The notes under the pieces were generated by a model, which was not told the origin of the DNA, did not search any database, and saw only the letters and a list, made by a program, of their open reading frames with translations. Position numbers and translations under genes: made by a program. 64,000 bases of DNA from Papaver somniferum. Lineage: Eukaryota; Streptophyta; Magnoliopsida; Ranunculales; Papaveraceae. This document shows, piece after piece, positions 12,890 to 25,702 of this stretch (positions within the stretch are counted from its first letter, which is position 1; every line of letters begins with the position of its first letter). Location: positions 33,876,442 to 33,940,441 of the forward strand of contig NC_039367.1 in assembly GCF_003573695.1 (NCBI RefSeq), written 5' to 3'.

Positions 12890-13138
12890 TGTCGAGGGAG
12901 GCTTACAAATCCGAGTTTGTATGCACAATACGAAACATACACAAGCAATGAAATACAATGCGGAATAATACAACTAAGATGATATAGAAACAATCACACA
13001 AAACCAAGGATTACGTGGAAAAACTCCTCAAATGCGAAGCGTAAAAAACCCACGGGCAAATCTTCCACTATCAACAATAATGGTTTATGCAGTTTCTCCT
13101 AAATTGGGGATAGCAACAACTTCAAGGTGCATATAACA
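12890..13138 (-). repeat. Short copia or TRIM-type LTR, 249 bp
   Basis: Read on the minus strand it begins TGTTATATGCACC and ends CTCGACA, followed by the primer site, so both LTR borders are plausible. A 249 bp LTR is short and would suit a TRIM or a small copia element. The partner LTR is not seen in the window, and LINE sequence begins just after it. Confidence 0.5.
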
Positions 13139-15146
13139 CTTGGATACTTAAGGCTTATATGCTTTATTTTAGGATTTTAGACATCATTCTTTGATGTTTT
13201 GGTACTTTCTTACCAAAGAAAACACCCGACTTTTCAAAGTTGATAAGTTGAGCAGAAGCTTTACTAAAGGTTGCGCTAGTGTCTAGTAAGTTACTACATT
13301 CTACAAGATCATATTTCACAAAGAGAAGACAGTCATATGCGAAGAAGAGATGTGAGATAGGTTCACTCTTAGGGGTTATCTTAACCCCATGAAGGATCTT
13401 CTTATTCTCTTGGTTAATAAGAAGTCTAGAAAAAATCTCCATACGTATAATGAATAAGTATGGTGAGAGAGGATATCCTTAGCGTAAACCTCTAGAAGGG
13501 TTAAAAGCCTCCCCAGGAGATCCACTTAAAAGAACAGAGATAGTAGTTGTTGAAATACATCGTTCTATTAACATACAGAAATCCTTACTAAAACCAAATG
13601 AAGTCAAAGCTAAAAGGAGAAATTTCCAACTGAACCTATCAAAAGCTTTAGACGTATCTATTTTTAAACCTAAGCCACCAGTTCTGGCTTTCTTATTTTT
13701 GAAGGAATGAATAATTTCATGTGCAATTATATTATTATCAGAAATTTGTATAGAGGAAAGAAAGGCTAATTGGTAGGGGGAGATTATTCTTTCCAAAAAC
13801 GGTTTAATTATATTGGCAATAATCTTTCCTATTACTTTGTATACAATATTACACAGACCTATTGACCTGAAATAACTGGGAGTCTTATCTTGTTTTATCT
13901 TAGGAATTAAAAAAAGATGAGTTCTGTTTTATTTCAAAATGCATTTCTTATGTATAAAGAAATTTTGAATTGTCAGAGTGAGTTGAGGGCCTATTATGTT
14001 CCAATTTTTTGCAAGAAAAAATTAATTAGGAAACCATCGTCTTGGTGATTTATTAGGCTTCATATTTCTTAAAACTAGAAAGATTTCCTCCCTAGTAGGG
14101 GGTTCAAGATGCTAAAGTTATCTTGAGCAGATAAAACTGGGATGATATCCTCAAATAGGTGATCATTAGTGTGCTGATCTGGGGGAGCTTCAGTAAAAAG
14201 GGTTTGAAAATAATCAGTTAAAACTGTGCTAATCTCGGTTCTATTTATAGTAGCCATATTTTGAGCATTTAGTAAACTTTATATGTTGTTCCATTTTCTT
14301 ATTCTCAAGGTAATTGTACGAAAGTATTTAGTGTTTATTTCCTCTAGTTCAATAATGTCATCCCTAGATTGCTGCTTTGCTATGGCTTCTTGAGTACCAT
14401 TCAGGACTTCTAATTCTATTAATTTTTCTTTCAGTATTTTTTGTTGATATTCTGTATATCCACCTTCTTTTAGCCTTTCAATGTCTTTAAGAAGTTTTTT
14501 AATCTTCTTTGAGGGAAGCCCAAAGATATTTCTTTTCCAGTCCAGTAAGTTAGTTCCTACAGTGTTCAAATTAGTCACTAGATTTTGAAAACTATCATCA
14601 GTATTATGATCTTTCCATGTTTCTTTGATGACTTGAATACAATAACTCTCTTTCAACCAAGTATTGTAAAATTTAAAGACCCATTCCATTTTAGTTGTTA
14701 TGTTATCTGTAGAAAGCATAATAGGGAAGTGATCAGAGCCTATGGCTACAAGATGTCTCAGGGCAGCATTAGGAAATTGAGAGAGCCACTCAGCATTAAT
14801 TACTGCTCTAACTAGCCTTTTTTGAATGTTAATTGTGACTTCCTTCTCTATGATTATCCCAAGTGTAGTCTAAACCAGAGAAACCTAAATCATATAAGCC
14901 AGCTCTTTCTAGAATGTTGTAATAGTATTCATTGTTGGATTTATTGAAAGGCGGACCTCCTAACTTTTCAGATTGATTAGATATCATGTTAAAGTCTCCT
15001 AGAACTATCCACAAAATATTTATCCTAATTATTTGTACACTTATTTCTTCTAAGAAGTCCCAAGCTATGTTTCTATTAGAGGGGTAAAGACTACCATAAA
15101 AACATGTTAGAGCCCATTGTTTGGTGTCAAAAGCATAGTTAACAAT
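13139..15146 (-). pseudogene. LINE ORF2 remnant (endonuclease and reverse transcriptase)
   Basis: On the minus strand the order is endonuclease, linker, reverse transcriptase, as in plant L1 LINEs. The endonuclease end shows GDFNMI and YTWDN near 15014-14829. A helical linker with KYFRTI lies at 14719-14279, and TDYFQTLFTE at 14257-14075. The reverse transcriptase pieces show ISPYQLAFLSS and KAFDRFSWKF (13796-13479), then LFFAYDCLLF (13442-13164). The last should be FADD, so a catalytic Asp has become Tyr. The zinc-binding and RNase H parts are missing at the 13139 side, and a SIRE-like LTR cuts the 5' side at 15147. Frames are broken several times. Confidence 0.85.
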
Positions 15147-17859
15147 TGTTAGAGCATAGCTCGGTTGAATTCACCAAGCGTTGGTATGTCAAGTTTGGTT
15201 GTCATATTTTAGTGTGTCAAAACTCATCTAAAGTCGCTTGATTAAAAACTAGAGTCAACTTCGTTTAGGTTAGACTAGAAAGTTTAGGAATGTTGAGACA
15301 TACAAGTATTACACCGAAGACCTGAAGAATGTAAAGAAGAAGCGAACTACAACGACGACATCATCGTTCCTCGTGATGTTAGTAATATTGACTTGAACTG
15401 TTTTATTCCTAACGTATCTTTCAAGTCGTGCTATATTGAAAACATAAATACGAAGCTATATATATTGTATAATAGTCTAGTGATGTGACATGGTCATAAT
15501 TGTATGATCATAGTATTAGGGAATTAAACTACAAAGTATAACGCTTATCTTTAGAACTTCTTAGATATGACATCGACATAATCTTGTATATACTGTTATG
15601 ATTATGTGAATGGGTTATGGTGTAGATTTCATCCTAGGAAACAATGTTTTACATTCCTTTAAAGGAAGTACATTCACGAACTTGTTTTATGAATCGAAAG
15701 GGAATCATTAGGCTTATTGGTACGGCTATTCATTGCAAATCTTTGGCTTACCAATATGTGTGAGATGGTAGAACCGATCGTAACTTTGTTATGTATCTTG
15801 GTACAACTAATCACAATGCTTGACTTATGATTTGGTATGACTAGTTTTTAGTAATTGGTGTAACCGATCCTAGTAATTGGTGTGACCGATCACATAATAT
15901 TGTGTAATCGATCCTTGTAATTGGTAATCGGTCATGGTAATTGGTGTAACCGATCTTGGTAACTGGTGTAACCGATCACAAGCAATACCATGAGAATATG
16001 GTAACCGGTCCTGATAACTGATGTAATCGGTTCTGGTAACTTGTGTGACTGACCATAAGTATTTCCATATTGAGGTATAATCGATCCTAGTGATTGGTAG
16101 AACCGATTGAACCCTTGTATGTGATTTGATTTGATCAATCACATAGTTATTTTGGAATACAGGTCAACCAATTCTAAACTTGTTTGGAAGTATGGTATAA
16201 CCGATTCCAAGAATGTAAATCCATGCAAATATGAATAAGTATTTACAGTGAAAAGATGTCGACATACTTTTAACACGTACAGTAACTCTTATCATTTATT
16301 GTTCAAAGATATTCCTTAGTACTTAAGAAGATCATGTGCCGAAATAAATTGAGAATATTTTAATTATGGTCTTTGGTTTTATGTGCTTTAGTTACTAGCA
16401 ATTAAATGCATATCTCTAGAGAATAAAAATTAGTAATCTGCATTTCCTAATTGGAGAGTTTCTATTGAGAGATTTCGGAAATTTTGGACAAGCATTTATT
16501 GGAATTAAGAAAACAGAATTTTGTTTATTCATTACATATCTTGAGAATATTTTCGGTTTTGGAAAATTCTTGGTGTCCAAACATCCTTGGTCTATGAATA
16601 CCTAAGTTTGCATTTCTATCAAACTATCCTAAGAGCCAGGAAAACTTCATTCTTGTTGTTTCTGGTGGAGCCGTATAATCGGAGAGGAAAGTATCCTAAT
16701 TAGGTGAAATCTCTTACGACCTCTCGTTTAAAAACTTCTGTGGGATCAAGAAGCTCTACGAGTATCGTTGGTGGGAAACTAGATAATTGCGGTGTTATTA
16801 GTTTCGATTTGATTGACTAACGGATGTTGAAACTTTGATTGCACCTAGTTTCTTTATTCTTGAGAATATTCTCTTCTGATATAAGATTCACTCAAAGTAG
16901 ATCGAAGTATCGACAGGATCTTTAGAACTGTTTGTAGATCTAATGACATCTTGTGATAATCCATTATTAACAGACTCCATTTTGTGTGTGATTGATCACA
17001 AGAGATTCAAGTGGTGTTGTGCAGGTTATTATTGAAGATTAAAGAAGATTTCTTATTATCATATATTTGTGTGTGCACAAACCTTGATCGGCTGGGGTCC
17101 AACTAGAATCGGATTTATTCGATTGATTAGTTTCTTGAGATCGCCATTCTCAATATATCTCTTTGAGATTTATTTTGATTGAGTGTGAATCTAAACGTAA
17201 CTACTTTTGTAGTTATTGGATAGATTGATCTAACCAGGAAAATAAGTTTATTAGATTAAACAGAAGAGCCTTTGCATATGACTTGATATATTTTATCTTG
17301 AAAGAATCAATAGAGTTGTTACCAAACAGATTTACTGTTTCTTTACTGTTTGGAATACGATCCAAAGGAACCTTCAAAGTCGGAAGCGCAGGGATACTGA
17401 GGAAACTAAGTGAACTAGGGGTAGTTTCTTGGTCTCAACTATACGAAGTTGGTATAGATTTTGTGTAGCGGCTTAATTATGAGAGTATTTAATTCTGGAC
17501 TAGGTCTCGGGATTTTTCTGCACTTGCAGTTTTCCTCTTTAACAAAATCTTATTGCGTATTTAATTTTGTTTTCCGCAGTTATATTTGTTTATATAATTT
17601 AAAGTAAATTACACAGACGTTAACTCCGATATACTTGATAGTGATCCTATAGAGTTTGGTTAAGTCTGAACCTATTACCAAGCATCACACTTTGGTAGTC
17701 TTATTGTCTCGATCCCATATCCATAGACAATCACACAACATGTGAATACCGATTTGTTATATTGTCTCAACTCTTTCCATAGACGATCACTTTCGGTAAA
17801 AGGACTTATAGGTTCAAAACAAAAATATTGTGGTGTATTTGGGTACCCTCGTCTTTTCA
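15147..17859 (+). repeat. SIRE-like LTR, 2.7 kb
   Basis: It begins TGTTAGAGCATAG, inserted in LINE sequence, and ends TTTTCA just before a Met-type primer site. Long LTRs starting TGTTAGAGCA are typical of the SIRE/Maximus branch of Ty1/copia. It differs clearly from the other SIRE-family LTRs in this window and is a separate subfamily. It contains a degenerate minisatellite at 15845-16110. No second LTR of this subfamily is visible. Confidence 0.7.
15845..16110 (+). repeat. Minisatellite inside the SIRE-like LTR
   Basis: About ten degenerate units of roughly 20 bases share a core GTAATTGGTGTAACCGATC. Several units vary at GATC/GGTC and AAC/AAT. The array lies within the LTR, probably in its U3 half. 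Confidence 0.7.
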
Positions 17860-17861
17860 AT

Positions 17862-17873
17862 TGGTATCAGCGC
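17862..17873 (+). other. Primer binding site, initiator tRNA-Met type
   Basis: TGGTATCAGCGC follows the LTR end and differs from the usual TGGTATCAGAGC at one base. Confidence 0.75.
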
Positions 17874-17938
17874 GGGAAAACACGAAAATATCTAACAATC
17901 TGTGTTTGGCGCGATCCAACCTATAAGAATTGAATCTA

Positions 17939-18630
17939 ATGACTAATTATGTTAAAGTAATACAAGATACCAAGAGTTTTGAATTAACTCTTGATGAAGA
18001 GAAAAAAAATGATTCTTCGAATATAGAAACATCTCAGTCAAAAGCATTATACGAAAAATTTCTTTTATGTTCAACCAAACTAATTCATGCATTAGAAAGA
18101 GAAGGAAAGATTCTAGACAATATAAGTTGTTTGCAAGCCAAGAATGATCAACTTATTATTGATCTTGCCTCCTCAAAGATTGAAAATAATTCTCAACATA
18201 TATAGAATCTTGAGGACAAAGTAAGTGCTAGTCTTTATCGAGCGGAACTTTGAGAGAAAGATCGTAATGCTGCTCTTGAAAAAGTCTATTTGTTGGAAAA
18301 GAAACTAGTTGAATCTGGAGTAAGGATTAACTCAAGTATAAATCATCGTGATACACGAGTATTGGGTTATAAGGGAATAGATGCTTCAAATATTAGCAAA
18401 GAGGTAAAATTTGTTAAAGTTACAAATTCTTCTCAACCAGAGGATTCCACTAATGTCAATGATTCTCCTATTTCTCGTAAAGAAGAAAACCTGTCATTCC
18501 TAAGAATTTTGTTCAAGCAGACTCTTTAATTACAACCATCAAAGAAGATACTTCTGCTAATGTCAAGAAAGCAACAACATTAAACAAAGATAAGAAGAAG
18601 AAGAAACCTCGTCGAGCTCCAATTCAAGAG
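17939..18630 (+). pseudogene. SIRE gag linker (coiled-coil) remnant
   Basis: The frame starts at ATG 17939, 66 bases after the primer site. It is rich in Lys, Glu, Ser and Leu with heptad-like spacing (LIHALEREGKILDNIS), then a basic tail near 18600 (KDKKKKKPRRAP). In SIRE elements such a coil follows the gag core and first zinc knuckle. Here the UBN2/DUF4219 gag core and knuckle are missing, so an internal deletion is likely. In-frame stops occur at 18203 and 18251, and a frameshift near 18500. An LTR of another SIRE subfamily begins at 18631. Confidence 0.6.
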
Positions 18631-19141
18631 TATTAGAGCACTGATCGGTCGAACTCGCAAGCTTTGCTATCTCAAGCTTGTTTGTCAAGTTTAGTTTCCA
18701 AATTATAAGTCTTGATTTCTAGTCTAATTATAGCTAAGTCTCAGATTAGGATAGAAATTGTAGTTGAGCTTTAGAATTCATGGCGTTCATCGATTGATGA
18801 TGAAGAACTACTAAGGGGATCTTGTGGAACTTCATCAACAAAAAGCATGTGGAAACTTGAACTCATCTATCACTCAAAATTCTATCTACTATACCTCCTA
18901 TTTGATACAAAATTCGTATAGTTATATAGACTTCGATTATACACATTTGATATTTCGAGCTGAATTTAACTCACTTACATATTTCCCGAAATATGTGTTG
19001 GTGAGCTTTCACTTTAACCGATTTCATCTTATATTCTTGACGAAAGTTAAAAGATGATCATGTGAAAATCGCCTAGTAATATCTTACATGATTTGTGTGA
19101 GATAGTCATTTGATGTAGACTCGAAATATTTCGTATTGATC
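18631..19141 (+). repeat. 5' part of a SIRE-family LTR
   Basis: It begins TATTAGAGCACTG, a small change from TGTTAGAGCACTG, and runs to CGTATTGATC, where it is joined head to head with the reversed LTR end TTGAAAAAGCGGGG. It is the reverse complement of roughly 21080-21598. Confidence 0.8.
18824..19057 (+). other. 77-codon open frame inside the LTR, copy 1
   Basis: A 77-codon frame with start and stop at homologous positions also occurs at 21407-21174 (minus) and 35244-35477. All three have the same length without indels and share blocks such as HLIFRAEF, KYVLVSF and LTKVKR. The copies differ at several residues. No known domain is recognised. It may be an untranslated LTR stretch that simply stays open. 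Confidence 0.25.
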
Positions 19142-20729
19142 TTGAAAAAGCGGGGGTCTAATAACCTCACCCATTATTTTGTTTAGGCAATCTGTATGGA
19201 CTAAGTCCAATATACTTTCAATAGAATCAACTAGACAGTCAGACTTAATCTTAAGAAAAGTATCCAAGAGTTATATCTCAATTTTTTAATTCAATCTGCA
19301 ATCAAACAAATAGGAATTTGCGAGCTCGATTGAATAGAATAAATAACTTGGACGGTATCAAAAACTAATATCCAAGTGTCAATCAATTTAATCAACAACC
19401 AAAGGTTGGATTCACAATTGATTGAACTTATGCACATCCTGTGATATTTCAATTATATAGAAAATATAATACGGAAAAGAAATAACACAGACACCAGAAG
19501 TTTTGTTAACGAGGAAACCGCAAATGCATAAAAACCCCAGAACCTAGTCAATATTTGAACACACCACTTTATATTAAGCCGCTACAGACACTAGCCTACT
19601 CCAAGTTCACTTCGAACTGGAATGTATTTGAGCCCCACCAAATCTCACACTGATCAAGGTACAGTCACATTCCTTACGCCTCTAGAACCACGCAAATTCT
19701 GCGCACTTGATTCCCCTAGATTATCTCACCCACAACTAAGAGTTGCTACTAGCCAAAGTCGAAGACTTGATAAACCAATCTGTTTCACACAAAAAAGTTT
19801 ATTGAATAGATAAATATGTCTCCCGCAGATATACCTGTGAGTTTTTTTCCGTCTTTAGATAAATTAAGGTGAACATAAACCAATTGATATAACGGACTTA
19901 TATTCCCGAAGAACAACCTAGTAATATCAATCACCTCACAATAATCTTAATCGTATTGTAGAGAAACAAGATATTGTGGAATCACAAACGATGAGACGAA
20001 GATGTTTGTGATTATTTTTAATCTTGCCTATCGGAGATTAAGTCTCGAGAAAATATTAGAGAAGATAGTACTCAACACGATAGAAAACAACAAGATCAGA
20101 ACGTGCAACTACAGAGAAAATAGTTGAGTCTGGCCTTAATTCGTTAACCTACTGGGTTTTAGAAAAACCTAAGGTTAAAAGAGAATCGACTTTAGTCGCA
20201 ACTAGTATCACACAAGAGGTGTGTGGATTAGGTTTCCCAGTTGCCAGAGTTCTCCATTATATAGTCTTCAAATCAGGGTTTTCAATCAATGTTACCTTGG
20301 TAACAAAGCATTCAATATTCACCATAAGATGAAAACCTGATTAGACTCAAGCTAATATCTTTCAACCATTAGATCGTACTTAGCTTGTTACACATAAATG
20401 AAAAGTGACTTCATTTAGATATGAGTAACCGTACCTAAACGTATACACCTTTTTTGGCTCAATAGTTAACCGAAGTTATCCATATGAACACTTTCATATC
20501 AACCTTATTCATCTTAACCATAACTAATTCAAATGACTGAAACTAGTTCTAGAGCTGTTCAATCGTTTGTATTCTCATAGAAGTATACAAGACACAATTG
20601 AAGCAAAATCGATTTTGATTCACTCGAATTAATGCATGAACATTATCGCCACGGTTTGCAAAAGATTGTATTATTTAATATATAAATGTATTAGTTCATG
20701 AACAAACTTATTTTTGAACATAACCTACT

Positions 20730-20945
20730 CAAGTATGCATACAGGTACGCATACCTAAGTGGCCGGACTAAGTTTGGGTTCGCTAGTATGTGAATGGGTA
20801 CGCATACCTTCCAAACTTAGTTGAATTTTCGGAACTTGAAACTCACGCCGGTATGCATACTAAGTTCCCGGACTTTCAGTAACCAACCAGTACGCATACG
20901 GGTATGCATACTATGGTTCCCGGACTTGGAATAACTTGCAACAGT
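20730..20945. repeat. TATGCATAC minisatellite in the LTR
   Basis: Irregular repeats of TATGCATAC/TACGCATAC alternate with GGTTCCCGGACTT-type spacers. The core unit is close to its own reverse complement. Equivalent arrays occur in the sister LTRs at 33070-33310 and 35690-35930. Confidence 0.7.
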
Positions 20946-21173
20946 TAGCATAAAAGTATACATATTGTGCTATATCCAATCATGGTTATTTGTTCTAAAC
21001 TCGCATTTCAATCATTGAAACATTCTTAGAAGACGAAAACAGCTGTCTCACACAAACTATTATCTTTGAAGCAATTTTCAAGTGATCGAATGATCAATAC
21101 GAAACATTCCGATCCTACATCAAATGACTGTCTCACAAATCATGTAAGATGTTACGAGGCGATTTTCACATGA

Positions 21174-21407
21174 TCATCTTTTGACTTTCGTCAAGAATAT
21201 AAGATGAACTTGGTTAAAGAGAAAGCTTACTAACACATATTTTGAGAAATATGTAAGCGAGTCAAACTCAGCTCTAAATATCAAATGTCTATAATCAAAG
21301 TCTATATAGATATACGACTTTTGTCTCAAATATGAGACAAAGGAGATAGAATTTTGAGTGATAGATGAGTTCAAGTCTCCACATACCTTTTGTTGATGAA
21401 GTTTCAC
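21174..21407 (-). other. 77-codon open frame inside the LTR, copy 2
   Basis: Homologue of the frames at 18824-19057 and 35244-35477, same length, with substitutions such as HQQKVCGDL for HQQKACGNL. No domain recognised. Confidence 0.25.
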
Positions 21408-21598
21408 AAGATCCCCTTAGTAGTTATTCGTCTTCAATCGATGAACTCCGTGAAGTCTAATGCTCAACTACACTTTTTATCCTAATCCGAGACTTAGCTA
21501 TAAGTATACTAGAAATCAAGACTTATAGTTTTGGCAACTAAACTTGACAACAAGCTTGAGATTGCAACGCTTGCGAGTTCGACCGAGCAGTGCTAAAT

Positions 21599-22761
21599 AA
21601 ACTTTGTATCTTCTCATCCAAATGCTTGATTACCTTGGTTCTTCAACATTAATCGAAATCTTCATCACTTTCAAGTACTCCAGTGATTCTGAACGTGTTC
21701 AACTCAGCATCATATTTGTTGAAGATCCGTAGCTATAACAATAAGAAAATAATAGATCTCAATCATTGTTATACAATGTCATTGTATTATTACACAACAT
21801 CAAAGTCCAATTGTATCACAACTTTCACAACAATACCATGGTGATATGTATCATTCCCCAGTAAACTATATGTATATGTAGTGTGAACTACACATTAATT
21901 CTCTCCCTTTTCATCAATATAAATTTGCAAAGGTACGAAAACGAGTGGGATCATAATGAAATTCTCATAGAGATACTTCATGACTAAAAGAGAACATATC
22001 AACTTTGTTTCGATGATTTCACATTGTCGAAACTTAGTGTATTCATCAAGGAGTTTATAAAGATACAAGAAAACTCCTACAATATTCCACAGCCGCACTC
22101 CCCACAAATATTTGGCAATTAAGCACAAGTTCAATTATGAACTTTACCCCATAAAATGTCATTCCCGAATGAACAACAAGAGCGGCCTTACTTTTACAAG
22201 AAAAGAAGGATTTTTTTGGACATTAACAAATCACGTGAAACATGAATTTGTATCCAGAAAACTAAATTAAATTAACCACAAGAGAATCCATGATTAATTT
22301 AATCGAAAATGCTCAACATAAGAGAACTTACGGAGCCGCACAGTACTTTCACATAGAAGTGGATCAGGGAAAAGCCAATGTTGCGGAATATTCAAAGATT
22401 CATTCTATTTTCATCAACATTTGCATAAAGACATATATTAGACTTAATCTGCAATCAAAAGTTCATCCTATCTTCCATCAATATTTGCATAATGACATAA
22501 TAGGCTTAACTTTTGACATATATGGGACAATCCTAGTTCACGGACGCAAACACGCATATCCCATAACATTTTTTGCAATATATAAAACCAATAAAGATTG
22601 ATACTGCAAAATCAAATAAACTTTAGAATTTAAATAAATAAATCTAAAAACATTGCAAGATGAAAATCGTTGGAAATAGCTATGTGTACTCACAATAATT
22701 GCTATCCCAAACCCTAGTTATCCTTATTAAAACACCAGAGTAAATTCTCAGAAAAAGTTTC
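21599..22761 (-). other. 3' non-coding interior of the SIRE-family element
   Basis: No gene is seen. The part next to the LTR (21599-21735) is homologous in reverse to 33446-33600, which precedes the next LTR in plus orientation. That confirms it is the 3' end of the element interior. Confidence 0.6.
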
Positions 22762-23181
22762 CTAGACATTAAGACCTTTGAAAAATTCTTTATCATCCCC
22801 GAACTCCTTGTCGTCAACATCCATTGGAACATAAGGTTCATGAAGATAGGAGTCAATTCCAATAAACCTTCTTGACTGATGCCGAAAAAAGGCCTTCTGA
22901 ATTTAAAGAGTCCTAAAAACAATAGCTTTTATTTGCAGTATCTCCTTTCTTGTTTTCTTCAACTCTTCAAGAACACCAGAAAACTTCTGAAGATTTGAAG
23001 GGACAACCCTTGGTTTCCTCACATTCCTTCTTTTTCTTTTCAAGGAAGAGGGTACCGGAGATTTATCATTTTCCTTCATGATTGATGTCTTGACAATCAT
23101 ATTAACCACTTTTCCATCAGAAGTAATAATGCTTGGAGTCTCCTTAATAATATGGGTTTGTGAGAGAAATTCACAAAGCAA
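22762..23181 (-). pseudogene. SIRE 3' reading frame with coiled coil (possible env-like frame)
   Basis: Read on the minus strand, about 140 codons run from 23181 to a TAG at 22762-22764, with one in-frame TAA at about 22903. A basic patch (SSLKRKRRNVRKPRV) precedes a predicted coil (LEELKKTRKEILQIK). The tail is acidic (PMDVDDKEFGDDKEFFKG). Position between the missing pol and the 3' LTR matches the extra, sometimes env-like, frame of SIRE elements. No signal peptide or membrane segment is visible. Its upstream part is missing or diverged. Confidence 0.4.
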
Positions 23182-23607
23182 GCTCTACAAGCAAAATTGT
23201 GATAAAAAGAGTTTTACAAGGAAGGAAAAAGGAATGTAGGGTTAAGGCATCCTTTGTACAAAGTAAGAAGACTCACGTACACACAACTCCCAACCCTAAA
23301 GAAGGCATAATTATCGACTTTACCCCTCTTTTAATGAACAAACATGGAAACCTCTTTTCAATACCAATCTAGGATATAAAAAGATCAACCGAAACCAAAA
23401 CAAAAAGAAACAAAACAAAACAAAAAATCTTTTTCTTAAGACCTGTAAGTGCTTAACTCTTGTCTCTTTAGGATCAGGCACTTAAGACAAGATGCACAGC
23501 CAACACAATTAAGTTGTGTTGGGGAGAACAATAATTTGTACACCATGAACTTTTTGGAAAGAGTTCCTAAAATTCTCCTTTACAGAATGTTTAGACCGTG
23601 TTCTTTT

Positions 23608-23815
23608 CTAAAGTGGTCTAAATTTTTCTTTAAAAATTAACTTCTTTGGATAAGAGTTGAGTTTACATACCTTAGACGACTTCTGAACAAGTTTAAGCTT
23701 GTTTGCTAATCGATTTGCTCTCCGTTGAAATTTTTTGACATATCTTACTTTATGCTTATACTTGAAACAACTAGAGAGCCCGTGACCCTTAATAATACAG
23801 TAATAACATGTCAAG
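23608..23815 (-). pseudogene. SIRE gag second zinc knuckle and basic region
   Basis: On the minus strand the frame shows CYYCIIKGHGLSSC, a C-x2-C-x4-H-x4-C knuckle, followed by a basic stretch (KKFQRRANRLANKLK). SIRE gag proteins have such a second knuckle after the coiled linker. The frame is cut at 23815 by the nested element, whose target-site copy TCAAG is 23811-23815. The first gag knuckle resumes on the far side at 30926-30429. Confidence 0.6.
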
Positions 23816-25687
23816 TGGTGGCTCTCTAAAAGAGTCACAAACTAATACCACAAGTGCACGGCGTCGATGTAGCTAATGTGCAAGTGCGAGTCGATCCACA
23901 GGGACAAGGTGTGTGTAGTTGAAGCTTAAGATTTCACTAAAACTAAGTTGTAAGAAAGAGTCTTGGTTGTGTTAAAACACACTTGAGATGATGGCAGTGA
24001 CTGAACTGAAAAAACAGTAGAATGTAAAGCAAGTAAACAGGAACATGCTAGGGCTTTTGAATCCACCTCTAACTCACACTGATTATTCATCACTGACAGT
24101 AACATTGTTTTTCTATAACCACCAGCAAGAGGGATGTCAATCCTCTATATAGCAAGGGTCATTTTGATATGAAATCTCCTATTACAACTAAGGTACCTTC
24201 CCTAAGTATTAACTGTCTGTTTAAAGCACAATTAATCAAAAGAACAATATATAAAATTAAGCATGAGTTGCAGTTCAGCAACACTAGATGATTCTAACTA
24301 CAATGGATGCCTGACATCCAATGTGAAAGACTAGTGTTGAAGCCCTAAGATGGAGTTTCACTATGAGCATTTACACACATCATGGCTACTGACAAGAGCA
24401 TGAATAACAAGCAATAAGCTAGGGCTTCATCTCAACCCTAGAAGAACAGGTTAGAACATAATTGACAGTGCAAAACAATTGAAAATAACACAAAACAGTT
24501 GAACTAAAAACAGGACATGAACAATTGAGGAACTGGCTAGTCCAGTCCTCTTGGTGGTGCACTGGCTAACCCAGGCATGCCTACAACACACACCATATCA
24601 TCCTATTTATACCCAATTTACACAATTCTAGTTCATACACACAATTCCCAAAAATCCCCAAATTTAACAGTGAATTAGGGCTATGAAATTTACCTACTTT
24701 GATGGGTCAAATCTTACCCACAATGTCGACCCAATCTTCCTCTGACTTCACTTCTTCATTCCCACGCCTCAATTTCTTCTTTAGCTTCACCTAATTCATC
24801 AATCTCTAACCTAGGGTTTCAGGGATAGGGAAGGTGCGAGATTGATGAAGTAGGAGGCTAGAAAGATGGGGAAAATGATGGGTTTTGCTTTTATGGAAAA
24901 GGTAGAGTGGTTTGGTGGTGTTTGGTGGCGTCAGGGAGTGGTGGCGATGATGGAGAAGGTGGTGACAGTGGAGTAGTGGTTCTGCAGAGGTGAGGTGGGG
25001 GAAGATGGGTTCGATGGGAAAGAAGGAAGGGTGCGTTTGGTTTGGTAGGGGAAGGTGTTAGGTGCTCGTGTGTTTGGCGAGTTTAGCAATTATTGATGAA
25101 CAGCGAGGATGCGACGTTGGATGCGAAGATGATGGATCGATCTAACGGCGAGACAGAAGGAAGCGAGGAGCGACCGTTGGATGCGGAAGTACAACGAAAC
25201 TGACGGCTCAAGATGGAGTTAGGTGCTGTAGTGTTTGACAGGAGCTTCAGACTTCGATGCACGATGATGAAGCGATCGTAGGATACTGAAATGCTTCGAT
25301 CTGACGGCTGGAATCCGAGACGGGCTTGGATAGTGGAAATGTGTTTGAGTAAGGGTTTTGGGCCTTGGGTATGCCAAGCCCATATCTTCTTTAAGGACAA
25401 TTCTTCTTCTTCAAGACCATTCCTAGCCTTTTGGTCTTGTGCACAACATTCTTCGCGGCTTCCTTGTGTAATTCCTCCCGGCTTTTCACCGCTTTTCTGC
25501 TCTTTTCGTTCCGCTATTCATCCAAACTTTATTTATTACCTAAAAATGCAAAATTAATTAATAAAAATATTTATTTTTGAAAACCAAGAAAATACAGAAT
25601 ATGGGATAAAATGTAGAATTAATGCACAAAAGATGAGTTAAATGCCAACAAAAAGATATAGAAATATGCACTTTTTAGCACTCATCA
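23816..25687 (-). repeat. 3' LTR of the nested Tat-like element
   Basis: Plus-strand borders are TGGTGGCTC and CACTCATCA; on the minus strand the LTR runs TGATGAGTGC to GAGCCACCA. It contains matching open frames (for example 25400-25083) that recur in the other LTR only because the sequences are almost identical. Confidence 0.92.
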
Positions 25688-25702
25688 AATACCCCCAAAC
25701 CT
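25688..25702 (-). other. Polypurine tract of the nested element
   Basis: The plus strand reads AATACCCCCAAACC next to the LTR, which is GGTTTGGGGGTATT on the minus strand, the expected plus-strand priming site. Confidence 0.7.

Larger units (their letters stand above)
19143..21598 (-). repeat. Complete SIRE-family LTR, reversed
   Basis: Read on the minus strand it starts near TATTTAGCACTGCTCGGTCG and ends CCCCCGCTTTTTCA, about 2456 bases. A promoter-like TATATAATGGAGA box lies near 20250-20265 on the minus strand. A palindromic minisatellite occupies 20730-20945. Confidence 0.8.

Noticed and set aside
11126..13138. One copia element reaching from 7145 to 13138
   Set aside because: Two different primer-site types (TTATCAGCACGA and TGGTATCAAAGC) and two unlike LTR ends point to two separate elements.
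15845..16110. Regular short repeats as a possible CRISPR array
   Set aside because: Units are degenerate, spacers are not unique or of constant length, the array lies in a plant LTR, and no cas-like gene exists.
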